DNA of 64,000 nt, from NCBI RefSeq assembly GCF_041227145.1, contig NZ_JBGFSP010000003.1, forward strand, positions 3,596,001 through 3,660,000. The letters run 5' to 3'. Position 1 is the first letter of the stretch, and each line of letters starts with the position of its first letter. Positions 7,803-16,558 of this stretch are shown in pieces. The notes under the pieces are model-generated. The model was not told the origin of the DNA. It did not search any database and saw nothing but the letters and a program-made list of their open reading frames with translations. Origin of the DNA: Bacteroides sp. AN502(2024). Its GTDB lineage: Bacteria > Bacteroidota > Bacteroidia > Bacteroidales > Bacteroidaceae. Position numbers and translations under genes: made by a program.

Positions 7803-9542
7803 TTATTTATTAATCTTGCTCCATGTGTCTTTCAACCCTACTGTGCGGTTGAAGATTAGTTTTTCAGGGGTTGATTCTTTATCGATATTAAAGTAACCGA
7901 TCCGTTGGAACTGCAGGTAAGAGAGTGTAGGCAGGGTTGCTGCGAACTTTTCTATGTAGCAGTTAGGCAGAATTTTCAATGAGTCCGGATTCATGATTTC
8001 TTTCATGGCTTCCAGTGCTTCGCATTTTTTGGCTTCGCGGATGGCGGCCAGTTCGTCACGTGGATTTTCTACTTTCCACAGACGGTCGTACAAACGTATT
8101 TCTGCTTGCAGGCAGTGCTTGCAGCTTACCCAATGGAGTGTACCTTTCACCTTGCGGTTGGCATCCGGCATACCGCTACGGGTATTTGCGTCATATTCGC
8201 AATATACTTCTGTGATTACACCGTTTTCATCTTTCTTGCAACCGGTACATTTCACGATATAAGCATTTTTGAGGCGTACTTCCTGTCCCGGTGTCATGCG
8301 GAAGTATTTTTTAGGAGCGTCTTCCATGAAGTCTTCTCGTTCCATCCACAATTCGCGGCTGAATTCGATGAGGTGACTTCCTGCTTCCGGATCTTCCGGG
8401 TTGTTGATTGCTTCCAGTTCTTCAACCTGTCCTTCCGGATAGTTGGTGATGATCAGTTTTACGGGGTTGATCACTGCGGATACACGGGTAGCACGGCTGT
8501 TCAAATCTTCCCGGACAGAGCTTTCCAACAGGGCGATGTCGTTCAGGGCATCGTAGGTGGTATATCCGATTTTATCAATAAACTTATGAATGGACTCCGG
8601 TGAATAACCGCGACGGCGGAAACCGCAGATAGTCGGCATACGGGGGTCGTCCCATCCGTTTACCAACCCTTCTTTCACCAGCGTGAGTAAGTTACGTTTG
8701 CTCATCAGCGTGTAGCTTAGGTTCAGTTTGTTGAATTCGGTCTGACGGGGACGGTGGTCGTTCAGGTCTTTTCCTTCTTTCAACCAATCGATGAAGAGGT
8801 CGTAAAGCGGGCGGTGTACCACAAATTCAAGTGTACACAGAGAATGAGTCACTCCTTCGAAGAAGTCGCTCTGTCCGTGAGCGAAGTCGTACATCGGATA
8901 AGCTTTCCAGGTAGTGCCCGTACGGTGGTGCGGATGTTTCACTACACGGTAAATAATCGGATCGCGGAAGTGCATATTCGGATTAGCCATGTCAATTTTG
9001 GCACGGAGCACCATGGCGCCCTCTTCGATCTCACCGCTATTCATTTTCTTAAAAAGTTCGAGGCTCTCTTCGATGGGACGGTTCCGATAAGGGCTTTCCA
9101 CTCCCGGTTGGGTAGGAGTCCCTTTCTGCTGTGCGATCAGCTCGGAGCTTTGTTCATCGATATATGCTTTTCCCTCCTGTATCAGGCGGATAGCGAAATC
9201 CCATAATTGCTGGAAATAGTCGGAAGCATAATATTCATTTCCCCACTGGTAGCCAAGCCATCGGATATCTTCTTTAATGGCTTCTACATATTCCACATCT
9301 TCCTTGGTCGGGTTTGTGTCGTCGAAACGAAGGTTACATACACCGCCGTGTTTTTTTGCGATGCCGAAATCAAGGCAAATAGCTTTGGCATGGCCGATGT
9401 GAAGGTAACCGTTGGGCTCGGGTGGGAAACGTGTCTGTACCTTTCCATCATTTTTGCCTTCTTTCAAGTCTTTCTCTACAGCCTGTTCAATAAAGTTCAA
9501 GCTCTTCTTTTCACCTGTTTCTTCGTTTTTGATATCTGTCAT
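7803..9542 (-). CDS. glnS: Glutaminyl-tRNA synthetase
   Basis: This 579-residue class I aminoacyl-tRNA synthetase charges tRNA-Gln directly. The HIGH motif is in PPEPNGYLHIGHAKAI (HIGH at 48-51) and the KMSKS equivalent is LMSKRNL near the middle. The C-terminal anticodon-binding beta-barrels follow, including TGCKKDENG and LHWVSCKHC. Length is close to the E. coli enzyme (554) with a short N-terminal extension. Direct GlnRS use implies that the transamidation route is not needed for tRNA-Gln. The gene has its own promoter box at 9572-9579. Confidence 0.97.
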   Translation of the reverse strand: MTDIKNEETGEKKSLNFIEQAVEKDLKEGKNDGKVQTRFPPEPNGYLHIGHAKAICLDFGIAKKHGGVCNLRFDDTNPTKEDVEYVEAIKEDIRWLGYQWGNEYYASDYFQQLWDFAIRLIQEGKAYIDEQSSELIAQQKGTPTQPGVESPYRNRPIEESLELFKKMNSGEIEEGAMVLRAKIDMANPNMHFRDPIIYRVVKHPHHRTGTTWKAYPMYDFAHGQSDFFEGVTHSLCTLEFVVHRPLYDLFIDWLKEGKDLNDHRPRQTEFNKLNLSYTLMSKRNLLTLVKEGLVNGWDDPRMPTICGFRRRGYSPESIHKFIDKIGYTTYDALNDIALLESSVREDLNSRATRVSAVINPVKLIITNYPEGQVEELEAINNPEDPEAGSHLIEFSRELWMEREDFMEDAPKKYFRMTPGQEVRLKNAYIVKCTGCKKDENGVITEVYCEYDANTRSGMPDANRKVKGTLHWVSCKHCLQAEIRLYDRLWKVENPRDELAAIREAKKCEALEAMKEIMNPDSLKILPNCYIEKFAATLPTLSYLQFQRIGYFNIDKESTPEKLIFNRTVGLKDTWSKINK

Positions 9543-9571
9543 AACGGTTAATGTTATCTGTATTTAGGCTA

Positions 9572-9579
9572 CAAAAGTA
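9572..9579 (-). promoter_or_regulatory. -7 promoter box for glnS
   Basis: The minus strand reads TACTTTTG, an exact TAnnTTTG match 29 bases before the glnS start codon. No exact -33 TTTG is seen. Confidence 0.6.
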
Positions 9580-9793
9580 GGATATTTTTTTTATTAAATC
9601 GGAATATAACCGTTCTTTTTTACAATGTCTTGTCCGTGGAATGAAAGAATAAACTGAATCAGGGGATGGGGTGCTCCTTAATCATTGATGCGGAAATGTT
9701 AAGGTATGGCGGAAAAACGGATGAAAATGATCTGGGAAAGTGATTTGCTGCGGATTTTTAAACAGAAATTAGGGCTCCTTTAAAAAAATATCT

Positions 9794-9828
9794 TATATTT
9801 GTCTCCTGTAGCGGACAAGTTACAGGAG
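9794..9828 (+). promoter_or_regulatory. -7 box followed immediately by an 8-bp hairpin
   Basis: TATATTTG at 9794-9801 matches the -7 consensus. Two bases later CTCCTGTA (9803-9810) can pair with TACAGGAG (9821-9828), followed by ATTTTG. A transcript starting here would begin with this hairpin. No coding frame follows. It lies in the 588-base gene-free stretch between glnS and ribE. Confidence 0.4.
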
Positions 9829-9894
9829 ATTTTGCTTCAAATGATAATAAATCCAAAGAATTTTCAAAAAGATGTTATATGACATGTTTTATAA

Positions 9895-10023
9895 TTTGGA
9901 TAGTATCGGTAAAAGCGCCTATATTTGCACCGTTATCCTGAAAACAATCTTTTTACCTTAAAAAAAAACTAATACCTATTGAGAACTGAAAAATGGGGCT
10001 TTGTGAAAAGCCCTATTTTTTTT
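9895..10023 (+). ncRNA. Candidate small RNA unit: promoter, about 90-nt transcript and terminator
   Basis: TTTG at 9895-9898 and TATATTTG at 9920-9927 form a full -33/-7 promoter with a 21-base spacer. A perfect 7-bp hairpin follows (GGGCTTT 9996-10002, AAAGCCC 10007-10013), ending in eight Ts at 10016-10023, which is a canonical intrinsic terminator. Nothing coding lies between. The predicted product is about 90 nt and A-rich in its middle. It could be a stand-alone sRNA or an attenuated leader for ribE, although ribE has its own -7 box at 10067. No known RNA family was recognised. Confidence 0.5.
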
Positions 10024-10066
10024 GTTCTTATTTTCGCTCTTATTTTCTAAGTTGCTTCCTTATTCG

Positions 10067-10074
10067 TATCTTTG
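10067..10074 (+). promoter_or_regulatory. -7 promoter box for ribE
   Basis: TATCTTTG is an exact TAnnTTTG match 56 bases before the riboflavin synthase start. Confidence 0.6.
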
Positions 10075-10130
10075 ACCCTTGCATGAAGAGAGTACTTTCA
10101 ATTGTAAAATCGTAAATAGTAAATAGAATT

Positions 10131-10733
10131 ATGTTTTCTGGAATCGTAGAAGAATATGCTACTTTGGTAGCACTGGTGAAAGACCAGGAGAATATACACT
10201 TTACATTTAAGTGTTCGTTTGTGAATGAGTTGGAAATCGACCAGAGTATTTCTCACAATGGTGTGTGCCTGACGGTGGTGGCTCTGACGGATGATACGTA
10301 TACGGTGACTGCCATGAAAGAAACGTTGGAACGTTCTAACCTCGGCCTGCTGAAAGTGGGGGATAAGGTGAACGTTGAACGTAGCATGATGATGAACGGT
10401 CGGCTGGACGGACATATCGTTCAGGGACATGTGGATCAGACTGCCACTTGTATCGATATTAAAGATGCGGAAGGTAGCTGGTATTTTACATTCCGATATG
10501 CGTTTGACAAGGAGATGGCACAACGCGGATATATCACTGTGGACAAAGGTTCGGTGACTGTGAACGGTGTCAGCCTGACCGTATGTAATCCGACAGATGA
10601 TACTTTCCAGGTAGCTATCATTCCTTATACGTATGAGCATACAAACTTCCATACGTTTGAGATCGGCAGTGTGGTTAATATCGAATTCGATATTATCGGT
10701 AAGTATATCAGCCGGATGATTCAGTATAAATAG
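10131..10733 (+). CDS. ribE: Riboflavin synthase alpha chain
   Basis: The 200-residue protein starts MFSGIVEEYA, the family N-terminus. It consists of two lumazine-binding barrel repeats, each with the NGV-x-LTV motif (HNGVCLTVVAL near residue 43, VNGVSLTVCNP near residue 144). The enzyme dismutates two molecules of 6,7-dimethyl-8-ribityllumazine to riboflavin in the cytoplasm. The nitroreductase gene follows after 59 bases on the same strand; that enzyme family uses FMN, so the pairing is sensible. No FMN riboswitch was seen upstream. Confidence 0.96.
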   Translation: MFSGIVEEYATLVALVKDQENIHFTFKCSFVNELEIDQSISHNGVCLTVVALTDDTYTVTAMKETLERSNLGLLKVGDKVNVERSMMMNGRLDGHIVQGHVDQTATCIDIKDAEGSWYFTFRYAFDKEMAQRGYITVDKGSVTVNGVSLTVCNPTDDTFQVAIIPYTYEHTNFHTFEIGSVVNIEFDIIGKYISRMIQYK

Positions 10734-10792
10734 TCGGTGGTCGCGAAAGCGAATTTCGATTGTAATTTGTAAAACATAAAATCGCAAATCTG

Positions 10793-11329
10793 ATGGATTT
10801 TCTTCAATTGGTGCAGGATCGTCAGAGTGACCGTTCGTATGATAAGGAGCGTCCGGTGGAGCCGGAAAAGTTGGAACGGATACTTGAAGCTGCCCGTTTG
10901 GCGCCTTCGGCTTGTAATGCACAGCCTTGGAGGTTTGTAGTCATCACGGATAAGGAACTGGCTCAAAAAGCGGGGAAAGCTGCTGCCGGTTTGGGAATGA
11001 ATAAGTTTGCCAAAGAGGCTCCCGTGCATATTTTGGTGGTAGAGGAATCTGCCAATATTACTTCGTTGCTTGGTGGAAAGGTAAAAGACAAGCATTTCCC
11101 ATTGATCGACATTGGAATAGTTGCTGCCCATATTGCTTTGGCGGCTGAAGCCGAAGGACTGGGCTCTTGTATTCTGGGTTGGTTTGATGAGAAAGAGATG
11201 AAACTGCTTGCCGGTGTTCCGGCTTCCAAACGTTTGTTGCTGGATATTGTCATTGGTTATCCGACAAAGGAAAAACGCAAGAAGAGGAGGAAGCCCCAAG
11301 AGAAAGTGATTTCGTACAACCGTTATTGA
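10793..11329 (+). CDS. Nitroreductase family protein
   Basis: The 178-residue protein shows nitroreductase-fold features: an early RQSDRSYDKERPV (FMN phosphate contact), ARLAPSACNAQPWRFVVI near residue 35, and AAEAEGLGSCILGWFDE near residue 115. Such enzymes are FMN-dependent NAD(P)H oxidoreductases, usually dimeric and cytoplasmic; the substrate cannot be named. The C-terminus is basic (KEKRKKRRKPQEKV). It is probably co-transcribed with ribE and ends in a shared bidirectional terminator. Confidence 0.92.
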   Translation: MDFLQLVQDRQSDRSYDKERPVEPEKLERILEAARLAPSACNAQPWRFVVITDKELAQKAGKAAAGLGMNKFAKEAPVHILVVEESANITSLLGGKVKDKHFPLIDIGIVAAHIALAAEAEGLGSCILGWFDEKEMKLLAGVPASKRLLLDIVIGYPTKEKRKKRRKPQEKVISYNRY

Positions 11330-11368
11330 TTGAGAAAGGAAATACTCTAAAGTGTTGATATCTAATTG

Positions 11369-11403
11369 ATCATTAATGCCGCTGGATAAGCGGCATTAAT
11401 GAT
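11369..11403. terminator. Bidirectional terminator between convergent genes
   Basis: A perfect 15-bp stem (ATCATTAATGCCGCT at 11369-11383 with its complement at 11389-11403) has a 5-base loop GGATA. It separates the nitroreductase gene (plus) from the tricorn-like gene (minus). T-runs are short, so it may act mainly as an mRNA 3' end. Confidence 0.65.
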
Positions 11404-11410
11404 GCGGTAC

Positions 11411-14400
11411 TTATTTCTTTTTTGACAAATCTTTCAATAGGTAGTCTACTGCTGCTTTCAGTTGGGCGTCTTCTCCTTTCAGACTGGCTTCGGGTTCATT
11501 ATAGATAAGAATATCAGGTTGCAAAGTCTGATTTTCGAGATAGTTGCCTTGCATATCCATGCAACCGACCTGCGGAATACCGAATACAATAGACGGGTCT
11601 ATCTGGCGTTCCCACCATACGGCTGTCATGGTTCCTGCAACCGGAGCACCTATCAGTTTGCCGATACCCAGCGTCTTATATACGTATGGAGTGCCATGTG
11701 CATTGCTGTAATTATCTTCGCAAGTAAGCATACAGGAAGGTTTCAACCATTTGTTGAAAGGGTCGCTACCGATATATTGCCCGCGCGGCACGAAGCGTTG
11801 ATATTCCTTTCCGCTAAGTAAGGTGACCACATCATCATGCAACCATCCGCCACCATTATGACGAGTGTCTACCACTACGGCTTCTTTATTGCGATAGCGG
11901 CCGAGCAGTTCGGAATAAGTCTTACGGAAGCTGGGGCTGTCCATTCCTTTGATATGTACATAGGCAATGCGTCCACCGGAAAGCTCTTCAACTTTCTTGG
12001 CACAGCGTTCCACCCAACGTTTATAAAGCAGTTCGTTTTGAGTTCCATAGCTGATTGCCTTTACCGTTTCCTCAAAACGTTTTTTAGTAGCAGGATCGTA
12101 TATGGTCAGTACTACTTTGCGGCCGACTTTGCCTTCAAATAGCGGGAAGTAATCGGCACCGGCTTCAATCGTTGTGCCGTCTATTTTTTCAATGATGCAT
12201 CCTGCCTTCACCTCTGTCTTCTTCCGGGTGAAAGGACTTTGCTTCATGATTTCCTTGATTTTTAACCCGGCACCGTCGTATGACTCGTCATAAAAGACTC
12301 CCAGAGTAGCGGTAGGCATTGCGCTGCCTGCTGCTGCAAATCGGGCTCCGGTATGGGAACCGTTCAGTTCGCCGAGCAATTCACTTAACATTTCCGTGAA
12401 ATCATAATTGTTGCTGATGTGAGGCAGGAAGCGTGCATATGCTTTTTGGTATCCTTTCCAGTCCACTCCATGCAGGTCGGTAACATAGAACTTGTCTTTT
12501 ATTTGTTGGCAAACGTGGTCAAAGATGTATGCGCGTTCATCGTAAGGGCGGTAATCAAAGAATGCCTCAAATTCTATCGGTGTAATTTTGCTACCGGCAA
12601 TCTCTATTTTCTTCAACCTGCCACCTGTGCACATAAAAATATTCTTTCCTTCCTTATCCGGTATGAGTGAGCCACCGCCCACGCCTTTCAATAATATTTT
12701 AGTTGTATTTTCTTTTAATTTATGTTCCCAAAGGTCATAGCCTCCTTCAAAAGCTGCCAGGTAATAAAGGACATCACCTTTCGGACTCATGACGGCATCA
12801 CCTAAGCGGGAGGAATTAACTGTTAAGCGGACAATACGGTCAAAACGATTCTCCAAATCGAATGTAAGAGGCTTCACTCTCGTGCTGTCTTTTTTCGCAT
12901 CCTTATGGGGGAGTGTTTTCTTCTTGGCTTTCTCTTTTTCCGCTTTCTCGGCCTTTTCCGCCTCTTCAAGTAAGGCTATGTCTTCTTTGCTCATCAGGAA
13001 GCGGTTGTAGGCATCGACGTCGAAAAACATAATATAGGCATCGCTTTCACTTCCCCAACTGCCATGGCTACGGTATCCGGCGCGGTCGCTGTTCCAGATC
13101 ATTGCTTTTCCACCCAACACCCATTTGGCTTTGCCGTCGCTGTATCCGCTTTCGGTAAGATTGACCATTTCGCCTTTTCCGTCGGCTTTCAGTAGAACGA
13201 CGTCTTTATTGTTCCACCCTCCTATGCCAATGAAATCTGATAAAATCCATTTGCTGTCAGGACTCCATTGAAACCATTGGTCACCATCGGCGTAAGAATA
13301 CTGATATTTGGCATCCATTACGGTGCGTACAGCCTTACTTTTCAGATTGATGACGCGGATAGCGGTACGGTTCTCAAGGAAAGCGACTTCCTTGCCGTCA
13401 GGACTGAATTGTGGTTGGAAAGAAGCCACTTTGGAGTGGGTCAGACGCTCTTCTTTCAATTCTGTGGCATAGGTGAATTGTTTTTCTTCTTTACGTACGA
13501 TGGTGGAAGTGTAAAGCTGCCACAATCCGTTGCGTTCGGAAGAATAGACGAGTGTACGTCCGTCAGGTGCAAAACTGATGTTACGTTCCTGATCGGGGGT
13601 GTTGGTGATTTGTTTGGTTGTTTGGTAGTCAATGGAGGTTACGTAGACATCACCGCGCATAACGAATGCGACTTCTTTTCCTTTGGGAGACACGGCAATA
13701 TCGGTAGCTCCGCTGGATTTGATTTGGCGGATTATATCTTTGTCATTCTTGTCAGCCAAGATACTGATGTTCACTTTTTGGGGTTGTTTGCCGGGGACAA
13801 TTGTATAAATCTCACCGTCATAACCATAACAGAGCGTTCCGGCAGTCGATATGCTTAGAAAGCGTACGGGATGCTTTGTGTGGAAAGTGATTTGTCGGGA
13901 GGTAGTGGTTCCGGGAGTACGTTGGAATACGTTGAAGGAGCCTTTCTCTTCACTTAAATAATAGAATGATCGGCCGTCGGGACTCCATACCGGTTCGCGG
14001 TCTTCACCTTCGAAAGTCGTTTGTTTTTGATAGACCGGTGTCTTTCCCGGAGTATATGTCCAGATGTCACGGGCAATAGGGGATATCTGATGCTTGCGCC
14101 AATAGTCTTCGTATCCTTTTTTATCCTGATAGAGCATCCTGCCGTCCTTATGGATGGAGATACATTCCATCGGCATGGACGAGAACATCGTAGGACGTCC
14201 TCCCGTTACGGCTACCTCGTAGACTTGCTGGAACTGACCGGAAGGAAATCCGGCATCTTCGGCAGAGGGAGCAATATGGGCGGTGAATAAGATATGTTTG
14301 TCATCTTTATAGGCAATAGGCTTTTCACTGCCTGAATGAGTGGTCAGTCGCTGGGGTACTCCTCCTTCACTGGAGACAACGAAAACGTCGAGACTTCCCA

Positions 14401-14653
14401 TGCGGTCTGATGCAAAAGCAATCTGTTTGCTGTCGGGACTCCACACCGGTTCCGTATCAAAAGCCGGATTGGTAGTGATTTGTGTGGCACGTCCTCCGGT
14501 TGACGGTACCGTGTAGATGTCTCCTTTGTAGGTAAATGCAATGGTGGTTCCGTCAGGAGAAAGAGCGCAGTGGCGCATCCATAAAGGAGATTCTTGTGCA
14601 ACACTTGTTCCGGCTAAACAGATGATAAATGCACTTAGCAGTAGCTTTTTCAT
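11411..14653 (-). CDS. Tricorn-type S41 family protease, exported
   Basis: The 1080-residue protein has a Sec signal peptide (residues 1-19, ending GTSVAQ). Two beta-propeller regions of PD40/WD-like repeats follow (about residues 20-560), with repeated SPDG and W-SPD-K motifs. A lysine/glutamate-rich linker comes near residues 565-600, then a tricorn core, a PDZ-like segment and the S41 protease domain (about 850-1060). The VVVDTRHNGGGW motif and the serine in CEDNYSNAHG mark the catalytic domain. The propellers probably funnel peptides to the active site, in the periplasm. It is monocistronic, with the BrkB gene 58 bases upstream on the same strand. Confidence 0.92.
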   Translation of the reverse strand: MKKLLLSAFIICLAGTSVAQESPLWMRHCALSPDGTTIAFTYKGDIYTVPSTGGRATQITTNPAFDTEPVWSPDSKQIAFASDRMGSLDVFVVSSEGGVPQRLTTHSGSEKPIAYKDDKHILFTAHIAPSAEDAGFPSGQFQQVYEVAVTGGRPTMFSSMPMECISIHKDGRMLYQDKKGYEDYWRKHQISPIARDIWTYTPGKTPVYQKQTTFEGEDREPVWSPDGRSFYYLSEEKGSFNVFQRTPGTTTSRQITFHTKHPVRFLSISTAGTLCYGYDGEIYTIVPGKQPQKVNISILADKNDKDIIRQIKSSGATDIAVSPKGKEVAFVMRGDVYVTSIDYQTTKQITNTPDQERNISFAPDGRTLVYSSERNGLWQLYTSTIVRKEEKQFTYATELKEERLTHSKVASFQPQFSPDGKEVAFLENRTAIRVINLKSKAVRTVMDAKYQYSYADGDQWFQWSPDSKWILSDFIGIGGWNNKDVVLLKADGKGEMVNLTESGYSDGKAKWVLGGKAMIWNSDRAGYRSHGSWGSESDAYIMFFDVDAYNRFLMSKEDIALLEEAEKAEKAEKEKAKKKTLPHKDAKKDSTRVKPLTFDLENRFDRIVRLTVNSSRLGDAVMSPKGDVLYYLAAFEGGYDLWEHKLKENTTKILLKGVGGGSLIPDKEGKNIFMCTGGRLKKIEIAGSKITPIEFEAFFDYRPYDERAYIFDHVCQQIKDKFYVTDLHGVDWKGYQKAYARFLPHISNNYDFTEMLSELLGELNGSHTGARFAAAGSAMPTATLGVFYDESYDGAGLKIKEIMKQSPFTRKKTEVKAGCIIEKIDGTTIEAGADYFPLFEGKVGRKVVLTIYDPATKKRFEETVKAISYGTQNELLYKRWVERCAKKVEELSGGRIAYVHIKGMDSPSFRKTYSELLGRYRNKEAVVVDTRHNGGGWLHDDVVTLLSGKEYQRFVPRGQYIGSDPFNKWLKPSCMLTCEDNYSNAHGTPYVYKTLGIGKLIGAPVAGTMTAVWWERQIDPSIVFGIPQVGCMDMQGNYLENQTLQPDILIYNEPEASLKGEDAQLKAAVDYLLKDLSKKK

Positions 14654-14711
14654 TTTTTTTCTAATCTAATTGTATTATGTTTATTTTCGCGATTTATTAA
14701 GTGGGAGCTTC

Positions 14712-16046
14712 CTACAAATCCTTCAGTAATACTTTACTTGCTTTTTTATAGTATTCTTCTCTGGAGTCGGTCAGCACTTTCCATTCATCGTTGAATTCTT
14801 CGTCTTTGTCAATCTTGAAATTCTCGGAGCCGTATGTGTCCAAACGGTCCAGCAGGATAGCCACATTCAATTGATTGATATCCATGGAAGGCAGGTAACC
14901 GATTTCTTCGCTTTTTTCATCGGTAACCACCTCGTGAATCAGTGCTATTTCCTGTAACTGATAAAGTACCTGATTGGTCAGACGGATAGGGATCTGGTGT
15001 TCTTCCGATATTTTTGCTGCCGTATAGGGAGGCTTGTTCTTCTCGAATCGTTTGGCTATGAGTGACATAATCAGGATGGATATAAAATCTCGGTATCGTC
15101 TGCTGATGTTACGGGTGTCCTGCTCAAAGCTGAAACTGCGGATATTTTGCCCGGCATACGTCAGTTCGGCTCCAAACAAACAGATGGTCCAGGATGTCTG
15201 CAGCCAAAGCAGAAATAGGGGGAGTGCGGCAAAACTACCATAAATGGCATTGTATTTTGACACCCACAACTGGCTGTTGATATACAGGAACTGAAAAGCT
15301 TGATAAGCAGACCCGGCCAGAATACCTGCGATGAGAGCATGTTTGAATTTCACTTTTGTATTCGGCATAAAGATATACAGCCCGGTGAACATCAGCCATG
15401 TCAGGACGAAAGGAATAAGCTGTATCATGAATTTCATGACAGGAGCGAGCAGAACGAAATCATCCATCTGTTTGAGAATGGTACTCATAAACAGGGAAAG
15501 TCCTCCGGATACCACGATCAGAATCGGCATCAGCAGGAACATGGAGAAATAGTCCGTAATTTTGCGATACATGGATCGTGCCTTTTTCACTTCCCAGATA
15601 TGGTTGAATGTGATTTCAATATTGCCGACCAGATTGATAACCGTCCATAACAACATTACCAGACCGACTCCGATGAAAACACCTCCTTTGGTTTGTGAAA
15701 GGTAGGAATTGACAAATGAGAGAATGGCCTCCGTTGTTTCTCTATTTCCTCCGAAGCCGTTGCGGAACTGATATTCCATCAGGTTATCAAATCCGAAACC
15801 GCGTGCTATGGCAAACAGGATGGCTAGTATCGGTACAATGGCAAGCAGGGTGCTATAGGTCAGTGCGGAAGCTTTATTGACCATCTGGTCTTTGGTAAAC
15901 CGGTTGATGCAAAGATAGACGGTTTTTATAATATTATAGAGTGAGAACTTGGTCCGGGTCACTTCATCTTCCGTAACGCGCCAGATGTCATACGTAAGAA
16001 ACTTCCATATATCGGTGATTTTTTTCTTCATAGTTCTTTTAGTCAT
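14712..16046 (-). CDS. YihY/virulence factor BrkB family membrane protein
   Basis: The 444-residue protein has about six transmembrane helices between residues 40 and 310 and the family segments KASALTYSTLLAIVPILAILFA and GSFAALPLFLLWLQTSWTICLFGAELTYA. The C-terminal 120 residues form a soluble helical domain with a winged-helix look (ISEEHQIPIRLTNQVLYQL). The family was once called ribonuclease BN, but that activity belongs elsewhere; its true role is unknown. The start at 16046 gives MTKRTMKKKITDIWKF; the internal methionine at 16031 is equally plausible. RNase P RNA lies just upstream. Confidence 0.9.
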   Translation of the reverse strand: MTKRTMKKKITDIWKFLTYDIWRVTEDEVTRTKFSLYNIIKTVYLCINRFTKDQMVNKASALTYSTLLAIVPILAILFAIARGFGFDNLMEYQFRNGFGGNRETTEAILSFVNSYLSQTKGGVFIGVGLVMLLWTVINLVGNIEITFNHIWEVKKARSMYRKITDYFSMFLLMPILIVVSGGLSLFMSTILKQMDDFVLLAPVMKFMIQLIPFVLTWLMFTGLYIFMPNTKVKFKHALIAGILAGSAYQAFQFLYINSQLWVSKYNAIYGSFAALPLFLLWLQTSWTICLFGAELTYAGQNIRSFSFEQDTRNISRRYRDFISILIMSLIAKRFEKNKPPYTAAKISEEHQIPIRLTNQVLYQLQEIALIHEVVTDEKSEEIGYLPSMDINQLNVAILLDRLDTYGSENFKIDKDEEFNDEWKVLTDSREEYYKKASKVLLKDL

Positions 16047-16077
16047 TGGTAGTTAAATGAATAATTAAAAGAAAAAA

Positions 16078-16464
16078 GCAGTCAGCCTATAAGCCGAGTT
16101 CTGTATCCCGTATAATTATTAATCTTGGATCTTTAATTATATCAGGTGCCTGTCATTTATCTGAGTGACGTGTCACCACGACACTTTAGCGGTCTACCCT
16201 CCGACATCGAGCGAGCAGCTCTCATAACGCCGGTTTACATGACCTTACAACTCCTAAGACGTACAGCACGCATGTTGCCATGCGACTGGTGGGCTCTTAC
16301 CCCACCTTCTCACCCTTACCTCTCCCCGAAAGGAGTGGCGGTTATTTTCTTCTACGTTACTCTACCCTCACGGACAGCTTTCTGTTAGGAAGTAGGATGC
16401 TCTATGTTGCCCGGACTTTCCTCCTGCACGAAACATGCACGCGACAGACCGGCCAACTGCTTTA
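16078..16464 (-). ncRNA. rnpB: RNase P RNA (catalytic subunit)
   Basis: The minus strand contains GAGGAAAGTCCGGGC near the 5' end (around 16410-16425) and ACAGAACTCGGCTTA near the 3' end (16088-16102). These are the universally conserved CR-I and CR-V regions of bacterial RNase P RNA. The molecule cleaves 5' leaders from pre-tRNAs together with RnpA. A -7 box, TATTTTTG, sits at 16470-16477 on the minus strand, which fixes the 5' end to within a few bases. The RNA ends near a T-rich stretch at 16070-16078. Open frames on the opposite strand are artefacts. Confidence 0.93.
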
Positions 16465-16469
16465 GGTTG

Positions 16470-16477
16470 CAAAAATA
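16470..16477 (-). promoter_or_regulatory. -7 promoter box for rnpB
   Basis: The minus strand reads TATTTTTG, an exact TAnnTTTG match immediately upstream of the RNase P RNA 5' end. Confidence 0.6.
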
Positions 16478-16529
16478 CGTCATTTATTTTGTTTTAGCTA
16501 AAGAATGTGTCACAAATAGAAATAATTTC

Positions 16530-16537
16530 TACCTTTG
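16530..16537 (+). promoter_or_regulatory. -7 promoter box for the NlpC/P60 gene
   Basis: TACCTTTG is an exact consensus match 21 bases before the ATG at 16559, giving a very short leader. Confidence 0.6.
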
Positions 16538-16558
16538 CTATTATAAAAATGTAATAGC

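Noticed and set aside
10075..10130. FMN riboswitch before riboflavin synthase
   Set aside because: The leader after the -7 box is only about 50 bases and lacks the conserved FMN aptamer sequence.
16146..16465. Two open frames on the plus strand over rnpB
   Set aside because: The minus strand carries the conserved RNase P RNA regions with a promoter, which explains the sequence.
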